Origin: an uncultured Acetobacteroides sp.
Lineage (GTDB): Bacteria > Bacteroidota > Bacteroidia > Bacteroidales > ZOR0009
Reading direction: 5' to 3'
Length of the DNA stretch: 64,000 bases
Assembly: GCF_963678165.1 (NCBI RefSeq)
Contig: NZ_OY782755.1
Span: 2,914,001-2,978,000, forward strand
Positions within the stretch are counted from its first letter, which is position 1. Each line of letters opens with the position of its first letter. The notes under the pieces were generated by a model that was given only the letters and a program-made list of their open reading frames with translations, did no database searches and was not told the origin of the DNA. This document shows positions 37,720 to 46,722 of the stretch, piece by piece. A program made the translations under genes and the position numbers.

Positions 37720-37830
37720 ATCAAAATGATTTTTTGAGAAATTCGAAAGCAAATATAACACTCACACTGGTATGTGTATCTACGGATATTGATTTTTTAT
37801 CATTGGATTGATAAAAAAATTTATATCCAA

Positions 37831-38073
37831 TTGAAAACTAAGATAGAGCAACACGTTATTGATGCAGTAAAAAAGAAGCGCTTGGAGCAGAATATCTCAC
37901 AGGCTACGCTTGCTTTCTGCTTAAACGTTTCAAAAGGGTTTATCGGAGACGTAGAGAGCCCTAAGATGCGCGCCAAGTACAACCTCAACCATATCAACGA
38001 GCTGGCAAAATTCTTCAACTGTTCCCCTAGAGAATTCCTTCCTGAGAGTTTTTTTGATGAAGATGCTCTTTAG
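37831..38073 (+). CDS. XRE-family helix-turn-helix regulator
   Basis: About 80 residues. The helix-turn-helix is VKKKRLEQNISQATLAFCLNVSKGFIGDVESPK, followed by HINELAKFFNCSPREFLPESFF, typical of Cro/CI-like regulators. The start is uncertain: the frame is open back to a GTG at 37774, but similarity begins near a TTG at 37831. It is divergent from the lipoprotein gene. Confidence 0.7.
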   Translation: MKTKIEQHVIDAVKKKRLEQNISQATLAFCLNVSKGFIGDVESPKMRAKYNLNHINELAKFFNCSPREFLPESFFDEDAL

Positions 38074-38142
38074 CGAAAAAAGGCCAATCCTGCTGCATAA
38101 GTCACTAGTACCTCGTAGGTTCGCTGGAAATCTACGTTGCTT

Positions 38143-38493
38143 ATGTTACTGGAATGTGCTGTGCGGGTATCCGTATACGAGCTGCTAAAGGATAGCCGAT
38201 TAAATGCTGAATGGATAGCTAAAGTCATACCATCATTTAGGATGCTTTCAAGAGGTCTCAAAATGAAGCCCAAGCAAGCCATAATCTGGCTTGTGGTGCA
38301 TGAGCTGGGCAAGGATAAGCCTGAGGGCATTTCATTGAGCGATATAGCCTCCTTTTCGGATGCCTCACAGACCGAAGTTTTTGGGTTTGCTGAAGAGTTT
38401 AGGTGGCTAGATCGTCGAGGGTACATAGTAGAGGTCGGATTACATAAGCAGCCCCTATCTCTAAAGAGATACAGGTGCGAAAAGGGCTACTAG
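38143..38493 (+). CDS. Winged-helix-like hypothetical protein, possibly a fragment
   Basis: A 116-residue frame from ATG 38143. It contains KPKQAIIWLVVHELGKD, GISLSDIASFSDASQTEV and FRWLDRRGYIVEV, which together read like a winged helix. Similar segments begin larger Bacteroidetes AAA ATPases, so this may be a truncated N-terminus, but it could be complete. It lies 69 bp after the XRE gene in the same direction. The overlapping minus-strand frame is Ser-rich and looks like a shadow. Confidence 0.5.
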   Translation: MLLECAVRVSVYELLKDSRLNAEWIAKVIPSFRMLSRGLKMKPKQAIIWLVVHELGKDKPEGISLSDIASFSDASQTEVFGFAEEFRWLDRRGYIVEVGLHKQPLSLKRYRCEKGY

Positions 38494-38520
38494 GTGCGCA
38501 TTTTTAATTATGCAATAGTT

Positions 38521-38617
38521 GCTTCACTTACTTCACTATGTTCACTTGCTGCAATTAGCATATAGGAGATTCTCCTTTATTAGGCCTCATTAATGAAGCA
38601 GGTGAAGTAAGTGAAGC
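38521..38617. repeat. 16-bp inverted repeat with TTCACT iterons
   Basis: GCTTCACTTACTTCAC (38521-38536) is repeated exactly as its reverse complement at 38602-38617, 65 bp apart. The left side holds three TTCACT words every 9 bp and the right side has inverted copies (AGTGAA). Inside lies GGAGATTCTCC. The place is non-coding, between the winged-helix frame and the integrase unit. It could be a protein-binding or replication/transfer site. Confidence 0.6.
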
Positions 38618-38681
38618 CCGTTTCTATAATACCATTTTACTATGAGCCGCGTATGCCTATATAAGTCAATAAGGTATGGGA

Positions 38682-38712
38682 TAAAAAAAAGGATGCCTGT
38701 TAGCATCCTCTT
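38682..38712 (-). terminator. Terminator of the integrase unit
   Basis: AGGATGC pairs with GCATCCT and on the minus strand is followed by eight T residues; it overlaps the stop of the 56-residue gene. Confidence 0.8.
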
Positions 38713-38870
38713 TTCTTAAGCTTGAAGCCTAGGTCGTTGACTAGGTGGCTTATTTTATCTATGGTTCGTTTGGTGTTGGAATCGTCAGCGCATTGCTCAT
38801 TAAGCGTAGCTATAGCCTGATTTAAAGCCTCTATGGCTTGCTGAACCTTCTGCTTGTCCATATTCTTCAT
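38700..38870 (-). CDS. Small protein (56 aa) downstream of integrase
   Basis: It starts MKNMDKQKVQQAIEALNQAI and ends KLKKRGC. It is helical and charged, with no membrane segment. It starts 26 bp after the 42-residue gene and stops inside the terminator, so it is the last gene of the integrase unit. The intact frame, good codons and terminator support expression. Function unknown. Confidence 0.6.
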   Translation of the reverse strand: MKNMDKQKVQQAIEALNQAIATLNEQCADDSNTKRTIDKISHLVNDLGFKLKKRGC

Positions 38871-38896
38871 CTAGACTCTTTATTGAGATGTTTGAA

Positions 38897-39025
38897 CTAT
38901 AGCAGGTCAAGCACTTCCTCTACGAATCGCTTATTCTCTTCGTGCTCCCTTTTAAGCATATCGAGCTCTAGCTCTTCCTCAAAATCCTCGACATTGGCAA
39001 TGATGTACTCTAAAAATCCTTTCAT
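38897..39025 (-). CDS. Small acidic protein (42 aa) downstream of integrase
   Basis: It starts MKGFLEYIIANVEDFEEELE and ends EEVLDLL; it is strongly acidic and predicted to be one long helix. It lies 60 bp after the integrase stop in the same direction. Its size and charge would suit a small regulator that binds a basic protein, but that is only a guess. Confidence 0.55.
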   Translation of the reverse strand: MKGFLEYIIANVEDFEEELELDMLKREHEENKRFVEEVLDLL

Positions 39026-39085
39026 GGTAGGTTGCTTTGTTGTTATGTCACTATTGACAACCTATATATCCTACAAAAGCAGACT

Positions 39086-40312
39086 TTACAAGGAGAATTG
39101 GGTTAAAAGTGCCGCGTTTTTAATGCGCTCTTCCCGCTCAAAGCTGGCTAGATAAGATTCTGTCGTTTTAAGGTCTGTATGGCCCAACGATTCGCTGATG
39201 TAGGCGATATTGGCTCCTGAACGCTTTAGAATGGTAGCATAGCTGTGGCGAGCTGTGTAGGTGGTAATCTTACCAATGCCGAGCTCTTCACCTATAAGCT
39301 TCATGCGCTTGTTGATACGAACAATTACATCCTCAAGAATTGACTTTCTTTCAATAGGTGATTCCTTCCCTTTAAGAAAAGAAAAAAGGTAATTATCCTT
39401 ACTAGGAGCATTGCCCCACCTATCAATAATCCTCTGAATTTCATCGGTAACTATAATTCTTATCTCTTTTCTACTCTTGGTGGTTCGAGCTGTCTTTTGT
39501 CGCACGAAGCATATCTCGCCATTAATGATGTCCGAAAATCGAAGCTTGATTAGATCTGCAATATTGATACCGTTACAGAGGTAGCACATAATCCACAAGT
39601 CTTTGTACTTCATGGTGGCTTCATTTGTAGTGTTATACTCAAAAATCGCCTTTATCTGGTTTTTGGTAAGGGCCTTCTTGTGTGCTTCCCCTGTCTTGAT
39701 TTCAAACTTGCCCCGTCCAAACGGGTACTGAGACTCTTTTACTACTCCAGCCCTACGTGCATCGTTCATTACTATTCGAAGGTTTCTAAAATGCATGCCA
39801 ATCGTGCTATACTTCTTGGTTTTAAGCCATTCCTGCTCGCATAGCTTTAACCAATTCACTGTAATAGAACTAAACTGAATATTAGCACCACCAAATCGTT
39901 CTATTAGCAGCAACGTATTAACGAACAGCTTCATCGTGCTGATGCGTCCATCTGATTTGAGTTCCTCAATCTTAGCTCGAATGGCTGTATTTACCGTATC
40001 GCCTGTTCCACGACCAAGCCTAAGATTTAAGAGATCAAAGGAAAACTCGCCTCTTTCCACCATATACTCTACATTCTTACGTACAAGAGAAAAGCTGCTC
40101 TCAATTTCTTCTTTCAATTTTTTAGCTGATGTCGTTTTGCTTTGCGGTAGCTTCTCCCATTCATCTTTGGAGATGCTTCTTCCGGTAGAGTAGTACTCGC
40201 GCTGGCGCTTATAGTTTACTCTGATCTTGATAGGGTACTCATTTCTAGAATTTAACTTTCGAGGATCAAGCATAGAGGAGACGGTAATGCCGTCTTTCGA
40301 ATACGAAAACAT
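39086..40312 (-). CDS. Tyrosine recombinase (island integrase)
   Basis: A 408-residue site-specific integrase. The arm-binding N-terminus is typical of Bacteroidetes elements, the core-binding SAM-like domain spans about 105-205, and the catalytic domain runs to the end. Visible are a Lys-rich hairpin (TKSRKEIRIIV), ARHSYAT (Arg355), LGHTDLKTTESYL (His378) and the nucleophile Tyr387. At the usual first Arg position there is Asn250 (CNGINIADL), a substitution at the same site where IntDOT also lacks Arg. It probably catalysed integration into tRNA-Ser. Two tiny genes follow in the same direction. Confidence 0.92.
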   Translation of the reverse strand: MFSYSKDGITVSSMLDPRKLNSRNEYPIKIRVNYKRQREYYSTGRSISKDEWEKLPQSKTTSAKKLKEEIESSFSLVRKNVEYMVERGEFSFDLLNLRLGRGTGDTVNTAIRAKIEELKSDGRISTMKLFVNTLLLIERFGGANIQFSSITVNWLKLCEQEWLKTKKYSTIGMHFRNLRIVMNDARRAGVVKESQYPFGRGKFEIKTGEAHKKALTKNQIKAIFEYNTTNEATMKYKDLWIMCYLCNGINIADLIKLRFSDIINGEICFVRQKTARTTKSRKEIRIIVTDEIQRIIDRWGNAPSKDNYLFSFLKGKESPIERKSILEDVIVRINKRMKLIGEELGIGKITTYTARHSYATILKRSGANIAYISESLGHTDLKTTESYLASFEREERIKNAALLTQFSL

Positions 40313-40430
40313 ATAAAAATGATTAGCTCCAGCAGCGGAATTGCTGCTGGAAGTCTATATATCCTATATTTTCGAGATGCATAAGCTGCTTGACGAAGAT
40401 TGAATGAGGATTTCAATAGAAGATTGAAAA

Positions 40431-40456
40431 ATATAGTGCATTACAATGCACTATAT
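40431..40456. promoter_or_regulatory. HipB operator 1
   Basis: ATATAGTGCA and TGCACTATAT are perfect inverted arms around 6 bp. The 20-bp core TAGTGCnTTAnAATGCACTA is shared with operator 2. Confidence 0.75.
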
Positions 40457-40489
40457 GGTGATATTTCAATGCGTGAAATAATAAGTGTG

Positions 40490-40519
40490 ACACATAGTGC
40501 TTTAAAATGCACTATGTGT
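40490..40519. promoter_or_regulatory. HipB operator 2
   Basis: Eleven-bp inverted arms (ACACATAGTGC / GCACTATGTGT) around 8 bp, with the same core as operator 1 about 60 bp away. It lies just upstream of a near-consensus -7 box (TAATATTG, 40533-40540), fitting autorepression of hipBST. Confidence 0.75.
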
Positions 40520-40567
40520 TGAAATAAATAAATAATATTGTATTTTTACATAAAAAAGAGCGGCAAA

Positions 40568-40777
40568 ATGCACTTTGAAGAGTTGATAAAAGCGCGAAGA
40601 GAAGCGCTGCAGGTGACTCAGGAAACCTTAGCAGAGCTATCTGGCGTGGGGTTAAGGACGCTTAAGCAGCTTGAAAGCGGGAAAGGAAACCCGACGCTGC
40701 TAACACTACAGAAAATAGCCGATGTGCTAGGCTTGGAATTGTACCTAAAGCTTAAAGATGTAACTCGTAATAAATGA
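40568..40777 (+). CDS. hipB: HipB antitoxin / XRE regulator of HipBST
   Basis: A 69-residue protein from ATG 40568 with the helix-turn-helix QVTQETLAELSGVGLRTLKQLESG, followed by NPTLLTLQKIADVLGLEL. In HipB-type modules it binds the operators and represses the operon. The upstream TTG-started extension is unlikely, because the -7 box overlaps it. Its stop overlaps the hipS start by 4 nt (ATGA). Confidence 0.9.
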   Translation: MHFEELIKARREALQVTQETLAELSGVGLRTLKQLESGKGNPTLLTLQKIADVLGLELYLKLKDVTRNK

Positions 40778-41103
40778 GACAAGCAAGAATTCTATACAAA
40801 GATGAAGAAGCTGGCATCCTGACACAGCATGATGATGGCTCATTCACATTTCGTTATGATACTCGTTGGATAGCAGATAGCAGCAAGCCTGCTATTAGCT
40901 TGACTTTACCTAAAACGGAGCAAGAATACCATTCAAAATTTTTGTTCCCGTTTTTCTACAACATGCTTCCTGAAGGTTCCAACAAGCAGGTGGTATGCAA
41001 GCATAACAGAATAGATCAGGATGACTATTTCGGACTGCTGATGACCACTGCAAAGAGCGATAGTATTGGAGCCGTGAGAGTAATTAAAATTGAAAATGCA
41101 TGA
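40774..41103 (+). CDS. hipS: HipS (HipA N-terminal-domain protein)
   Basis: A 109-residue protein matching only the N-terminal subdomain of HipA. It shows AGILTQHDDGSFTFRYD, ISLTLPKTEQEY and FFYNMLPEGSNKQ. In HipBST systems this separate protein neutralises the kinase toxin, unlike in HipBA. It overlaps both neighbours by ATGA, so the three proteins are made in fixed proportions. Confidence 0.9.
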   Translation: MRQARILYKDEEAGILTQHDDGSFTFRYDTRWIADSSKPAISLTLPKTEQEYHSKFLFPFFYNMLPEGSNKQVVCKHNRIDQDDYFGLLMTTAKSDSIGAVRVIKIENA

Positions 41104-42086
41104 GCCTACCTGAAATAAACCATTGCCCAGGCACATTAGCCGAAGGCTTCAACACCTATAGCAGGACTTGCTTAAACAGAGTATTTCAGGGTAAAAAGGT
41201 GCATCATGTGCTACCATACGACTCACCAACATCTAATCCTGAAACAGGTGAACTCTTTGAAGAGAACCAAAAGCGAATGTCCATTTCTGGAGTACAGGAG
41301 AAATTCTCCGTATTGCTTGAGAAAAATAAGCTGCGGCTTATCAATGAAGGTGAGCGCGGAACCTATATTTTAAAGCCAATCCCAAGGGTAGGTAAAAAGC
41401 CTGACCAAATGCCCGCTAACGAGCATTTAACCATGCAAATAGCCCGACAGGTATATGGCATAGAAACAGCTGAAAATGCCTTGATTTTCTTTAAGGATGG
41501 TACTCCAGCGTACATTACCAAGCGATTTGATGTAAAAGAAGATGGAGTTAAGTTGGCGCAAGACGATTTTGCATCATTGGCAGGAAGAACACCACAAACA
41601 CATGGGGAACATTACAAGTATTTAGGGAACTATTTGGAGCTATTCCAGCTGATGGAAGCACATCTACCTGCTTACAAGTTGGAAGCACTAAAGCTGCTAA
41701 AAGTGTTGATTTTTAACTACCTGTTTTCAAATGGCGATGCTCACTTTAAGAACTTCTCACTGTTGGAGACTCCAATGGGAGATTATCGCCTTAGCCCTGC
41801 TTACGACCTGCTAAATAGCCGGATTCATATAGATGATCGAGATTTTGCTCTTGAAGATGGCCTGCTGCCAAGGAACTTGGCTCAAGGGAAAGTTAGCAAG
41901 CAGTTCGCCATACTTGCAGAGAAGGCAGGTGTCAACGAAAAGATATTTAATGATTTGATGACGTTAATGGTTTCAAAATCTGATTTGGTTGAAAAAATGG
42001 TGAGCGCTTCTTTCCTGAATGAAACTACAAAAAGGAACTATTGGCAGTCGTATCAGGGACGTTTAAATCAGTTGTTGAAGATTTAA
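41100..42086 (+). CDS. hipT: HipT serine/threonine kinase toxin
   Basis: A 328-residue kinase corresponding to HipA without its N-terminal subdomain. The Gly-rich loop holds the SIS motif (Ser61-Ile-Ser63 in MSISGVQEKFS), the autophosphorylation site known from E. coli O127 HipT. The catalytic loop is NGDAHFKNFS (Asp213) and the metal-binding region is PAYDLLNSRI. Its E. coli relative phosphorylates tryptophanyl-tRNA synthetase; HipA targets GltX. The target here is not known. All catalytic features look intact. Confidence 0.9.
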   Translation: MSLPEINHCPGTLAEGFNTYSRTCLNRVFQGKKVHHVLPYDSPTSNPETGELFEENQKRMSISGVQEKFSVLLEKNKLRLINEGERGTYILKPIPRVGKKPDQMPANEHLTMQIARQVYGIETAENALIFFKDGTPAYITKRFDVKEDGVKLAQDDFASLAGRTPQTHGEHYKYLGNYLELFQLMEAHLPAYKLEALKLLKVLIFNYLFSNGDAHFKNFSLLETPMGDYRLSPAYDLLNSRIHIDDRDFALEDGLLPRNLAQGKVSKQFAILAEKAGVNEKIFNDLMTLMVSKSDLVEKMVSASFLNETTKRNYWQSYQGRLNQLLKI

Positions 42087-42260
42087 TGTAAGTTGTGGAT
42101 AATCTGCTATGTGTAAAATGGCCTAAGACGAAAAGTCCTGCATCGTATTCAAAGTAATAAACAAAAGAATATAAAATGCAGACAAATTTGGTGCAGTAAG
42201 TTTAATACTATAAATTAGCCATGTTAACTTTTTGTGTGACAACAATCTTAAAATTAAAAT
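42087..42260. other. Intergenic region before the GHKL operon
   Basis: 174 bp, AT-rich. It likely holds the promoter of the three-gene operon, but I see no exact TAnnTTTG box. Confidence 0.3.
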
Positions 42261-44894
42261 ATGAGATTTACATATAACCCTAGAGTTATTAAACAATTAG
42301 GCACTGAACTAATTACGTCAGATAGTGTCGCTCTAACTGAATTGATCAAAAATTCTTATGACGCAAAAGCATCTCAAGTCAACATATTTTTCCTTGATGA
42401 TATTAAAAATATTTGTGAAAAAGATCTTGTTGTTCCTATTCACGAAAGGATTATTGCTGAAATCTCTAAAATAGGAGGAAATCTTATTTTAATTGAGGAT
42501 AATGGCATCGGAATGGATGAGTATCGTCTTCAAAAAGGCTTTTTTGAAATAGGATCAGATATAAAAGAAACAGAACAGAGGCAAGCAAATGGGGCAGATT
42601 TAACCGTAATTTTAGGAAACAAAGGAATAGGTCGTTTATCTGCTCAAAGACTTAGTCCGATCTTGTTTGTAGAAACAACTGCTGAACAATGCGATTTAAT
42701 CAAATTGGTAAAAGTCAATTGGGTAGAATTAGAAAAAGATGCGAACGCTGAAGCTCAGAATTGGGATATAGAAAAAAGTTCTAAAAAAACGTATACGAGA
42801 CTATGGCTATTGGGATTACCCGATCAACCATTGAATTTTTCTAAGTTTTTTCATAAAGTAGAAGAACAGTCCAAAGATTTATTTGGAACGCCATATGGCC
42901 CTAAATTACATTATTACAAGACAAACGAGGATGTTTTGTCGAAGTTAAATTTCTTGTACTCTCCGTTTGAAGTAGAGAATAACCCTATCTCTTTAAAAAT
43001 TAAATATAATTCCACTCGCATAAAAACGGACTTCAACAAGGATAATTTAACAATTGCGGAATCTCTTCATAAATTCAAAATACAGAAAAGTAAAACAGGA
43101 GAACTTATTTTATCAGTAGAATTAGACATAAGACCTTGGTTTATTCAAAGAATACATCATAGCCAAGTTGGTGATGGTCTTTTTCAAGACTACAAAAAAG
43201 ATCCTTCATTCTATCGCCAGTTACAGCATAAGTATAGAGAACGGTACAATACGAGTTTAAAGGATATAATACTGATAAGTTCATATTTAGAAAAGAGAAT
43301 AAAAAGAGAATCAAGTAAGATATCAAGTGATGATTTAGAAAAACAAGTGGCTACTAATATTTCTAGCATAGAACAAGTATCGCCAATTGAAGGAGAAATA
43401 TATTCTTTTAAAAGAGATAGAAGAATGCTAGAGTTGGCATATAATTCAGCCAAAGACAATGGATATATTAGTAATGAAAGTCAACTTCATGATATTAAGG
43501 CTTTTTTAGAAGCTTATAATGGTGTTAAACTATACAGAAATGGATTTAGAATAGCAAATCTTGGAGATAAAAGCAGTGATTGGTTAAAGTTACAGCAAAA
43601 AAGAACAACAGGTCAGCAATTCTATAGATTTGAATTAGGAAATGCTTTGGGGTATGTTAAAATCAATGACCCCAAGCAGGAGTATATTTCCGAAACAAGT
43701 TCACGAGAAGATATTACAGATAGACCAAATAAAAAGACCTTATCTGATTTGTTAGATTATATTTTTAATGAATGCTTTTATTATCTGACTAGAAATGCTG
43801 TAGGAATAACTAAAGATATTTTGGATGAAGAAGGGCTTATTCCTAGAAATCAAAGTCAAGATATTGAGAGAGAATCAAATTCTGCGAAAGAATTACTAGT
43901 TGCTGCGGAAAAAAATCTAAGTGCGTTTTCTGAAGCATTCAAAATAATTCGAGAAAATAAAGATTTAGATTCTGAGATTAAGATTAATACAGTAAAAAAT
44001 CTATTGGACTCGGTAGATGGTTTAGCTCAAACACTGGGAGGTAGCCTGCAAAATAGTTTCAAGGCTTTAAGATCAGCAGACACAATATTAACTATTGCTC
44101 ATCAAGAAAAGAAGCGTATAGAAGTTGAGACTTATAACAATTATAAATTGATGGCTAATGGATTGGTTACTGAAGTTATTACGCATGAACTTCATTCGCT
44201 TATTCAAAATGACCATTCGGTTGATTACGAAGAGAAGATAAACCTCGTTAAGAAATATCTATTTGAACAAAACAATCCAACTCTTTACAAAGATAATTTA
44301 TTCCCTGTTAAGCAACATTTAGAGCAGGTATCGCACAAAATGTCTGAATTACAACAATTCTATAATTTTTTAGAAAAAACTTTTGTTTATAGTGGTAAGA
44401 CAGATGATTTCGAACAACAAAATTTGAAATCGTTCTTAGTGCTATTTGAAGAACGTAATAAAATTAGATTGGATAAATATAAAATTGATATTGATATTAC
44501 TGAAGCGGATCAGATTTTTTCTATTCCACGTGGTGCATTCATGCATATGTTTTATAATCTTTTTGATAATTCTATTTATTGGATCGGAGAAAGGCAAAGC
44601 AAAGCAATATATGACAAATCATTTCAACATCCTGATAAAGACAAAATCACTATACGAGTAAAGGATGGTAATTCATTACAGTATTTTGACTCTGGTATCG
44701 GTGTATTAGATAAATATCAATATACATTATTTCAGCCTCTAGTGTCAGGAAAAGAGAATGGAAGAGGTATGGGAATGTATATTGTACGCAAATTTTTGGA
44801 ATCATTTGATGCTAAAATTGAATTACTTAATGATAGAAATAAATATGGTAATCGCTATATTTTTGAAGTAACTTTTAATTCTAATGTTGAATAA
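42261..44894 (+). CDS. Double-GHKL protein: MORC/MutL-like ATPase joined to histidine-kinase-like half
   Basis: An 877-residue protein. The first GHKL ATPase has its N-box at ELIKNSYDAKA (Glu27-Asn31), the G1 box at EDNGIGM (Asp80) and the G2 box at GNKGIGR (119-125), close to MutL/MORC/Hsp90. The second half has a possible phospho-acceptor box ITHELHSLI (His642), then a histidine-kinase ATPase: FDNSIYW (Asn770), DSGIG (Asp810) and GRGMGMYIVRKFL (Gly834). A long coiled-coil middle links them. It overlaps the next gene by 11 bp. Prokaryotic MORC-like ATPases are known from restriction-modification loci. Base composition is strongly AT-rich, indicating transfer. Confidence 0.88.
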   Translation: MRFTYNPRVIKQLGTELITSDSVALTELIKNSYDAKASQVNIFFLDDIKNICEKDLVVPIHERIIAEISKIGGNLILIEDNGIGMDEYRLQKGFFEIGSDIKETEQRQANGADLTVILGNKGIGRLSAQRLSPILFVETTAEQCDLIKLVKVNWVELEKDANAEAQNWDIEKSSKKTYTRLWLLGLPDQPLNFSKFFHKVEEQSKDLFGTPYGPKLHYYKTNEDVLSKLNFLYSPFEVENNPISLKIKYNSTRIKTDFNKDNLTIAESLHKFKIQKSKTGELILSVELDIRPWFIQRIHHSQVGDGLFQDYKKDPSFYRQLQHKYRERYNTSLKDIILISSYLEKRIKRESSKISSDDLEKQVATNISSIEQVSPIEGEIYSFKRDRRMLELAYNSAKDNGYISNESQLHDIKAFLEAYNGVKLYRNGFRIANLGDKSSDWLKLQQKRTTGQQFYRFELGNALGYVKINDPKQEYISETSSREDITDRPNKKTLSDLLDYIFNECFYYLTRNAVGITKDILDEEGLIPRNQSQDIERESNSAKELLVAAEKNLSAFSEAFKIIRENKDLDSEIKINTVKNLLDSVDGLAQTLGGSLQNSFKALRSADTILTIAHQEKKRIEVETYNNYKLMANGLVTEVITHELHSLIQNDHSVDYEEKINLVKKYLFEQNNPTLYKDNLFPVKQHLEQVSHKMSELQQFYNFLEKTFVYSGKTDDFEQQNLKSFLVLFEERNKIRLDKYKIDIDITEADQIFSIPRGAFMHMFYNLFDNSIYWIGERQSKAIYDKSFQHPDKDKITIRVKDGNSLQYFDSGIGVLDKYQYTLFQPLVSGKENGRGMGMYIVRKFLESFDAKIELLNDRNKYGNRYIFEVTFNSNVE

Positions 44895-46722
44895 AATGGA
44901 ACATTTAAGAAAAATAATTAATCATTTAGACGTGTCTTGTGTTGTATTTATCGAAAATGGTTTTGTTAAATGTGACAAAGCAAACGAATTAATCTCAAAG
45001 TATTTACTGTTACCTCTTGTAAATAAACAAAATATTATAAATAAATTAATTCGATGTAGTTATAATGAATTGGCAGAAAAATTATCTTTGTTTGAGAAGA
45101 CATTTGCCAGTCTTAATCATGTGGAAACAAAATCTACTTACCTAGAGACTGGAGATATAGAATCTTACATTGGAATACTAGACGATAATCAAGGGATTGA
45201 AGCTCTGTTAAGTGAAGTATGCCAGTTTATACACCCCCACCCTGATATTATAGACATATTTTTTCAATATGGTGTATTGGGAAGTTATCCCTCTCAATAT
45301 GACAACTTGTTAAAAGAATTTTTAAAAATCGATTCTACAGTTGGAGTATTGCTTTATTCTAACATTACACCAAGTGAAATAAAAATATTTGAAGAAGATG
45401 TTTTATTATTCCTTAACAAAAAGACTAATAAAACATTTATTTCAATTATTGATAATAAATTAGGCAGCGGAGATGATGAGGGTGTAAAAATAGCCAATGA
45501 ATATATTAAAGGTATTTTAGATCAAAATACTAATATTTCTGGTTACTCAATTGTATTTACATCACAAACACCACCTGCTGATAATGTTAATATTGACAAT
45601 GGTTATTTTCAAGTAGTGACAAAAAGTGAATGTGCAAACCGTGATATATCCCATGCTCTTTCTTTAATTGCCTTTTCAAGAACATTTTCTTATATTCATG
45701 ATAAGATGCGCGAAGCTGTAGATAATGTTCCTTCAATTATGAGAGAACATAAACATAATATAGCATATATTATTGATAAGGCGAACAAAGAAGGAATGTT
45801 ATCATACGAAGCGATTAGTCTTTGGTATGAGAATGCTATAAATTATAGTATCAATCAATCTATTAAAACTGAAGAAAATGCATATCTCCTTTCCTCAATA
45901 GGATTGGCAAAAATGGTAGATTCATCATTGATACTACATGATGATATTAGTCAAAGTTTGCAAGAAATAGGTTCTAATGAATTATTTGACTTTTCTATTA
46001 ACGCAAAACATCTGCCCATTGCTCCTGGTGATGTATTTCAAATAGGGAAAAAATCATATCTAGTTTTAGTAGGACAAACTTGCGATTTAGCAATACGATC
46101 AAATACTTTTAAGCGAAATGCTTTAGTTGCAGAACTACTTCAAGCAAATTTTAGAACTATAGAAAGTGTAAATAAATATTACGAACTTAAAGTAAATAGC
46201 CAAGACATAAAAGCGGACAAACACAAAGAATGGATAAGTGATAATGTGAAACGGAAAATAGGCAGATGTGAAAATTATCTTTTATATAATGGATTTAAAC
46301 ATAATGGAGAATTGGGATATTTAAAAATACAATATAAGACCAATAATTTGAAATTAGTTGGGTTTGAAGTGTTAGATCTTTGTATGTATAACGAGAATGG
46401 AGATTGTAGTATTGACACCGTAGTTGAGTTAGATACGAAGTTGCAAAATTATTTGACAGACTCAAATTGTGCGAATTATAAGAATATTCAATCTAAATTA
46501 AATTCACTTGTTAATATTACAGATGAAAAGGTGATCTCGTTATTAAAAAACGAGACAAATGGGATCTTAGAATATAAACAAGAAGGTAATTTAATTATAT
46601 TCCCTTACAAACGTGTTTGTCGAATAAAAGGAAATTTCAACAAACTTATACATCATAATTACTGGCACTATCGTAGTCGCATAGACTTAAATGAGATAAA
46701 TCTATCGAATAATGAAAAATAA
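44884..46722 (+). CDS. Receiver-like protein of the GHKL/methyltransferase operon
   Basis: A 612-residue soluble protein without a sure family. Residues about 140-245 resemble a response-regulator receiver: FISIIDNKLGSGDDEG, with Asp190 at the end of a strand where the phospho-acceptor sits, and later YSIVFTSQTPP at the position of the conserved Thr/Ser. The middle (about 260-350) is helical. The C-terminal part (about 375-605) has PGDVFQIGKKSYLVLVGQTCDLAIRS, a module I cannot name. Overlaps of 11 bp with both neighbours indicate obligate co-expression. I infer it receives a signal from the kinase-like protein and acts as mediator or effector. Confidence 0.75.
   Translation: MLNKMEHLRKIINHLDVSCVVFIENGFVKCDKANELISKYLLLPLVNKQNIINKLIRCSYNELAEKLSLFEKTFASLNHVETKSTYLETGDIESYIGILDDNQGIEALLSEVCQFIHPHPDIIDIFFQYGVLGSYPSQYDNLLKEFLKIDSTVGVLLYSNITPSEIKIFEEDVLLFLNKKTNKTFISIIDNKLGSGDDEGVKIANEYIKGILDQNTNISGYSIVFTSQTPPADNVNIDNGYFQVVTKSECANRDISHALSLIAFSRTFSYIHDKMREAVDNVPSIMREHKHNIAYIIDKANKEGMLSYEAISLWYENAINYSINQSIKTEENAYLLSSIGLAKMVDSSLILHDDISQSLQEIGSNELFDFSINAKHLPIAPGDVFQIGKKSYLVLVGQTCDLAIRSNTFKRNALVAELLQANFRTIESVNKYYELKVNSQDIKADKHKEWISDNVKRKIGRCENYLLYNGFKHNGELGYLKIQYKTNNLKLVGFEVLDLCMYNENGDCSIDTVVELDTKLQNYLTDSNCANYKNIQSKLNSLVNITDEKVISLLKNETNGILEYKQEGNLIIFPYKRVCRIKGNFNKLIHHNYWHYRSRIDLNEINLSNNEK

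Noticed and set aside
38070..38426. Minus-strand 118-codon frame
   Set aside because: Ser-rich low-quality protein antisense to the more plausible winged-helix frame.
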